Below are positions 61,058-64,000 of a stretch of 64,000 nt of DNA, one piece after another. The stretch's first letter is position 1; each line of letters begins with the position of its first letter. Source of the DNA: Oligoflexus tunisiensis (GTDB lineage: Bacteria > Bdellovibrionota_B > Oligoflexia > Oligoflexales > Oligoflexaceae); contig NZ_BDFO01000001.1 in NCBI RefSeq assembly GCF_001748245.1, positions 5,905,859 to 5,969,858 of the forward strand, given 5' to 3'. The notes beneath the pieces were generated by a model. That model was not told the origin of the DNA, searched no databases, and saw nothing but the letters and a program-made list of their open reading frames with translations. The position numbers and the translations under genes are program-made.

Positions 61058-61083
61058 GTTGCGAAAGCTCGGCAAACCGGTTC

Positions 61084-61971
61084 CTAGGGTTCCGTGCTGG
61101 TCACCCGATGCTCAATATGTTCGATAATGGCGCCGGCAACGTTCACCTCAGTCGTCTTCTCGATCCCTTCGAGACCCGGTGAGGAATTCACTTCCATCAC
61201 CACCGGCCCATTTTTTGAGCGCAGGATATCGACCCCAGCGACTTCGAGCCCCAAAAGCTTCGCGGCTCGCACCGCCATGGCCCGTTCCTGCTCTGTGATC
61301 TCGACCTTATGCCCGCTGCCCCCGCGATGGATATTGGAACGGAACTCGCCTTCCGCCGCCTGGCGCATCATGGACGCCACCACCTGATCGCCCACAACAA
61401 AGCAGCGAATATCGCTGCCCGCTGCCTCCCGGATGAACTCCTGCACGATGATATTGGCATCCAGCCCGCGAAAGGCCTCGATCACCGATTCCGCGGCTTT
61501 TTTCGTTTCCGCCAGCACCACGCCGATGCCCTGGGTGCCTTCCAGAAGCTTGACCACCAGGGGCGCGCCGCCGGCGAATTCGATCAACCCCTCAACATCC
61601 TTGGTGCTATGAGCACAGCCCGTCACCGGCAGGTCCACGCCGGCCTTGGCCAGCTTCTGCAGACAGTGCAGCTTGTCCCGGGACCGGGCAATGGCGGCCG
61701 AATCATTCACGACGTAAGTTTGCATTAATTCAAACTGACGAACGACCGCGCTCCCGTAGAAGGTATAGCTCGCGCCGATGCGGGGTATCACCGCATCGAT
61801 GCCGGTCAAGGCCTGATGCCCATAGATAATTTTGGGATCGGTGGCGGTGATATTCATATAACACCGCAGATAGTCGATCACACGAACCTGATGGCCTCGC
61901 TCCTCGGCCGCTTCCACCAGGCGCCGCGTGGAATAAAGATCCCGTTTACGCGACAAAATGACAATCTTCAT
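61084..61971 (-). CDS. rimK: RimK-type ATP-grasp glutamate ligase
   Basis: RimK adds glutamates to the C-terminus of ribosomal protein S6. The ATP-grasp blocks are VVKLLEGTQGIGVVLAE, IIVQEFIREAAGSDIRCFVVGD and VMEVNSSPGLEGIE, with the metal-binding Asn/Glu. The length of 295 residues matches. It lies six bases after a rimB-like protease gene, and the pair should act together to set the length of the glutamate tail. A terminator-like hairpin follows. Confidence 0.92.
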   Translation of the reverse strand: MKIVILSRKRDLYSTRRLVEAAEERGHQVRVIDYLRCYMNITATDPKIIYGHQALTGIDAVIPRIGASYTFYGSAVVRQFELMQTYVVNDSAAIARSRDKLHCLQKLAKAGVDLPVTGCAHSTKDVEGLIEFAGGAPLVVKLLEGTQGIGVVLAETKKAAESVIEAFRGLDANIIVQEFIREAAGSDIRCFVVGDQVVASMMRQAAEGEFRSNIHRGGSGHKVEITEQERAMAVRAAKLLGLEVAGVDILRSKNGPVVMEVNSSPGLEGIEKTTEVNVAGAIIEHIEHRVTSTEP

Positions 61972-61977
61972 GAGCCC

Positions 61978-62466
61978 TCACCCTTCCTTGCGCTTGCGGG
62001 TGCCCAGGATAAATGACTTTCCGGGATGCACCAGAAGATGTTTACGAATGGCCTGCCTGCCGATCAACATACGAAATCCCATTTTGTCCCGATTGGTTAG
62101 AGTCAATTCAATATCCCAGAAACAAGGGCCAACCTGGAGTTGGGTCATGATAACCGGTCGTAGCGAGGAATGCCCGGACGAGCTGCGCACGATTCGTTCA
62201 TCGTAAAGGTCCGCCTGACAAACGATAATCTTGCGACTTTGCCGTTGCAAGGGATGGACCTTAAATCGCACGATTTCTCGGCCCCGATGCTTGATCACCT
62301 CAATATCGAAGGCATGCAGGGACGAGGTCCTGGCCCCCGTATCAATCTTCGCTTTGATGCGGTCAATTCCAAGAGCTGGCATACATACCCACTCCCGCCA
62401 GCCGACCACAAGGAGATTCGGAAAACTTTTTGTGTGCGGCCGCAGGCCTGCATGCTGTTCGAGCAT
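61978..62466 (-). CDS. RimB-like retropepsin-type protease (DUF785/Zn_protease family)
   Basis: The family is best known as the putative ATP-dependent zinc protease beside rimK. The aspartyl-protease-like KIDTGARTSSLHA motif (near residue 40) is the key: DTGA. In pseudomonads RimB cuts glutamates from S6. The C-terminal part has GFRMLIGRQAI, the usual late motif. It is 162 residues, and GAGAGGA lies 11-12 bases before the ATG. A 228-base gap separates it from groES, which is transcribed away from it. Confidence 0.85.
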   Translation of the reverse strand: MLEQHAGLRPHTKSFPNLLVVGWREWVCMPALGIDRIKAKIDTGARTSSLHAFDIEVIKHRGREIVRFKVHPLQRQSRKIIVCQADLYDERIVRSSSGHSSLRPVIMTQLQVGPCFWDIELTLTNRDKMGFRMLIGRQAIRKHLLVHPGKSFILGTRKRKEG

Positions 62467-62569
62467 GGATTGTCTTATCCTCTCGTCACGACGATAGGTT
62501 CCGTATAGTATGGACCCACTTTTGGAAGTCCGCAGTTATGTCCCAATTCCTTCAGTATCCCGAAATGCG

Positions 62570-62645
62570 TAATTTATGCAACCAGGGGCAAATTTTTTGA
62601 AGGGGGGGGCATTGACAGCCCCGGAGCCGATCTTAATTTATGCAA
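62570..62645. repeat. Direct repeat of TAATTTATGCAA upstream of groES
   Basis: The 12-mer TAATTTATGCAA occurs at 62570-62581 and again at 62634-62645, where it contains the groES -10. A run of eight G lies between (62602-62609). It could be a double binding site for a regulator. Confidence 0.5.
62612..62639 (+). promoter_or_regulatory. Sigma-70-type promoter of groESL
   Basis: TTGACA (62612-62617) and TAATTT (62634-62639) are 16 bases apart. CGGAGCC at 62622-62628 and GGCTCCG at 62664-62670 flank the -10. No CIRCE element (TTAGCACTC-N9-GAGTGCTAA) is present, so HrcA control is not supported here. Confidence 0.6.
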
Positions 62646-62694
62646 TGAATTATGAAATATTCGGGCTCCGTTAATCTCTTGGAGGAAAAGTTCG

Positions 62695-62982
62695 ATGAAA
62701 GTAAGACCTTTGCAGGACCGAGTCGTTATCAAGCCCCTCAATTCCGAAACCAAAACGGCCGGTGGCATCATCATTCCTGATAATGCGCAAGAAAAGCCAG
62801 TGGAAGGTGAAGTCATCGGCGTGGGCAACGGTCGCGTTCTCAAAGACGGCAGCGTGGTGAAACCGGAACTCAAAGTCGGTGACCGCGTCCTTTATTCCAA
62901 GTATGCCGGCAACGAAATCAAAATCAACGGCGTCGACCATCTGATCATGCGCGAAGAAGATATTCTGGCCATCGTTGACTGA
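62695..62982 (+). CDS. groES: GroES co-chaperonin
   Basis: The protein has 95 residues: MKVRPLQDRVVIKPLNSE at the start, the mobile loop TKTAGGIIIPDNAQEKP and the ending YSKYAGNEIKINGVDHL with EEDILAIVD. It caps the GroEL ring. GGAGG precedes the ATG. groEL follows after 47 bases, as usual. Confidence 0.96.
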   Translation: MKVRPLQDRVVIKPLNSETKTAGGIIIPDNAQEKPVEGEVIGVGNGRVLKDGSVVKPELKVGDRVLYSKYAGNEIKINGVDHLIMREEDILAIVD

Positions 62983-63029
62983 TTTTCATTCACAAACAAA
63001 CCATCACATAAGTTTCTCAAGGAGTGCTG

Positions 63030-64000
63030 ATGAGCGCTAAAATGATCAACTTTGGTACTGCTTCCCGTGAAGCCATGCTGAAAGGCGTGGACACCCTCGC
63101 CAATGCTGTCAAAGTCACTTTGGGTCCCAAAGGTCGCAATGTTCTGATTCACCGCTCTTTTGGCAGCCCACTGATTACCAAGGACGGTGTGACGGTCGCC
63201 AAGGAAATCGAACTGGAAGGCAAGTTCGAAAACATGGGCGTGCAGCTGGTCAAGGAAGTTGCCTCCCGTACTGCTGACGCAGCTGGTGACGGCACCACCA
63301 CCGCAACTGTCCTCGCGCAAGCCATTTTCCGTGAAGGTTCCAAACTGGTGGCCGCTGGTCACAACCCCATGGAACTGAAGCGCGGGATCGACCAGGCTGT
63401 GGCCGCTCTGGTGAAACATATCGAAAGCCAGGCGAAGCCCTGCGACAGCCGTGAAGCTGTCACTCATGTCGGCAGTATTTCCGCCAACAACGACCAGGAA
63501 ATCGGCACCATCCTCGCCGATGCCATGGAAAAAGTGGGTCGTGACGGTGTGATCACGGTGGATGAAGCCAAGGGCACGGACACCGTCCTGACGGTTGTGG
63601 AAGGGATGCAGTTCGACCGCGGTTATCTCTCCCCTTATTTCGTCACCAATGCCGAGCGCATGACGGTTGAATTGGAAGAGGCTTATATCCTCCTGAGTGA
63701 AAAGAAAATTTCCAACATGAAGGAACTCCTTCCTGTCCTGGAAAAAGTCGCACGTCTACAGAAGCCCCTGCTCATCATCGCCGAAGACATCGAAGGCGAA
63801 GCCCTGGCCACCCTCGTGGTGAACAAGCTGCGCGGAGTTTTGAAAATCGCAGCCGTGAAAGCCCCTGCTTTCGGCGATCGTCGTAAGGCGATGCTGGAAG
63901 ATATCGCGGTTCTGACCGGCGGTACCCTGGTGGCCGAAGACCTGGGCCTCAAGCTGGAAAACACCGGCCTGGAAGACCTCGGCTTTGCCAAGCGCATCAC
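63030..64000 (+). CDS. groEL: GroEL chaperonin, 3' end cut by window
   Basis: The first 323 codons are intact: NAVKVTLGPKGRNVLIHR, then TKDGVTVAKEIELEG, AGDGTTTATVLAQAI with the catalytic Asp of the equatorial domain, and FDRGYLSPYFVTN in the apical domain. The ATG at 63030 has AAGGAG five bases upstream. The frame is open to the window edge; nothing suggests damage. Confidence 0.96.
   Translation, partial: MSAKMINFGTASREAMLKGVDTLANAVKVTLGPKGRNVLIHRSFGSPLITKDGVTVAKEIELEGKFENMGVQLVKEVASRTADAAGDGTTTATVLAQAIFREGSKLVAAGHNPMELKRGIDQAVAALVKHIESQAKPCDSREAVTHVGSISANNDQEIGTILADAMEKVGRDGVITVDEAKGTDTVLTVVEGMQFDRGYLSPYFVTNAERMTVELEEAYILLSEKKISNMKELLPVLEKVARLQKPLLIIAEDIEGEALATLVVNKLRGVLKIAAVKAPAFGDRRKAMLEDIAVLTGGTLVAEDLGLKLENTGLEDLGFAKRI

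Noticed and set aside
62467..62694. CIRCE element before groES
   Set aside because: No TTAGCACTC-N9-GAGTGCTAA or near form is present. GGAGTGCTGA at 63021-63030 only resembles one arm and contains the groEL ribosome site.
1..64000. CRISPR arrays, tRNA or rRNA genes, insertion sequences, integrases
   Set aside because: No spaced direct repeats, cloverleaf-like gaps, rRNA-like stretches or transposase/integrase reading frames were found in the intergenic gaps or genes.

Overview
The window comes from a Gram-negative bacterium with moderately high GC (about 55% by eye). The evidence is an Mla-type lipid transport set, outer-membrane-barrel-like proteins, a Wza-like export lipoprotein, LpoA- and PBP1A-like proteins, several lipoproteins, and TatA. 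A lysine-tailed HU protein, a second histone H1-like protein, a giant Ser/Thr kinase-ATPase, two ArsA-like ATPases and many poorly known small proteins point to the former Deltaproteobacteria or Bdellovibrionota (Oligoflexus-like). That placement is inference from gene content only. No rRNA, tRNA, CRISPR array, transposase or prophage gene was seen. The region reads as ordinary, densely packed core chromosome. No gene-free gap exceeds 300 bases.

Layout. 1-4.1 kb: small proteins of unknown function, a membrane metallopeptidase with a C-terminal helical region, and a tandem pair of diverged small paralogues. 4.1-10.8 kb: an LNS2/HAD phosphatase lipoprotein, rpoZ, a TPR-plus-barrel protein, then an operon-like run with NAD(P)HX repair (nnr), a gamma-carbonic anhydrase-like protein and a rhodanese. 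10.8-17.8 kb: two exported unknowns, then a HAD phosphatase-pdxA-short UvrA-like operon, folK and a lysine-tailed HU. 18-23 kb: a degenerate receiver-TPR protein, acetoacetyl-CoA synthetase, an IrrE/ImmA-like protein lacking its catalytic Glu, a PilZ protein and an H1-like protein. 23.2-28.5 kb: a four-gene ABC operon. 28.6-37.6 kb (minus strand): tatA, two ArsA-like ATPases, mlaE, mlaF, a long MlaD, a membrane protein and prc. 37.7-43.1 kb: an 1801-residue kinase-ATPase-GAF protein with what looks like a dead SpoIIE/PP2C end. 43.2-50.2 kb: pyk, a receiver-GGDEF protein that overlaps pyk tail to tail, PBP1A with an LpoA-like partner, and a barrel-like protein with a poly-Asp tract. 50.3-59.3 kb: exported pentapeptide protein, murI, gluQ-thiL-SprT/DUF2786 operon, membrane proteins, a methyltransferase, a Wza-like lipoprotein and a Spy-like protein. 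59.4-64 kb: ribA, hsp20, a strongly structured non-coding stretch, rimB-like/rimK, and groES-groEL (groEL runs off the end).

Themes: envelope building (PBP1A/LpoA, MurI, Mla, ABC exporters, Prc), c-di-GMP and phosphorelay signalling (GGDEF, PilZ, degenerate REC, giant kinase), nucleoid proteins with basic tails, and protein quality control (GroE, Hsp20, Prc, RimK). The strongest leads for new biology are the kinase fused to a pseudo-phosphatase, the MlaD with a barrel-like end beside the ArsA pair, and the palindrome-rich region between hsp20 and rimK.
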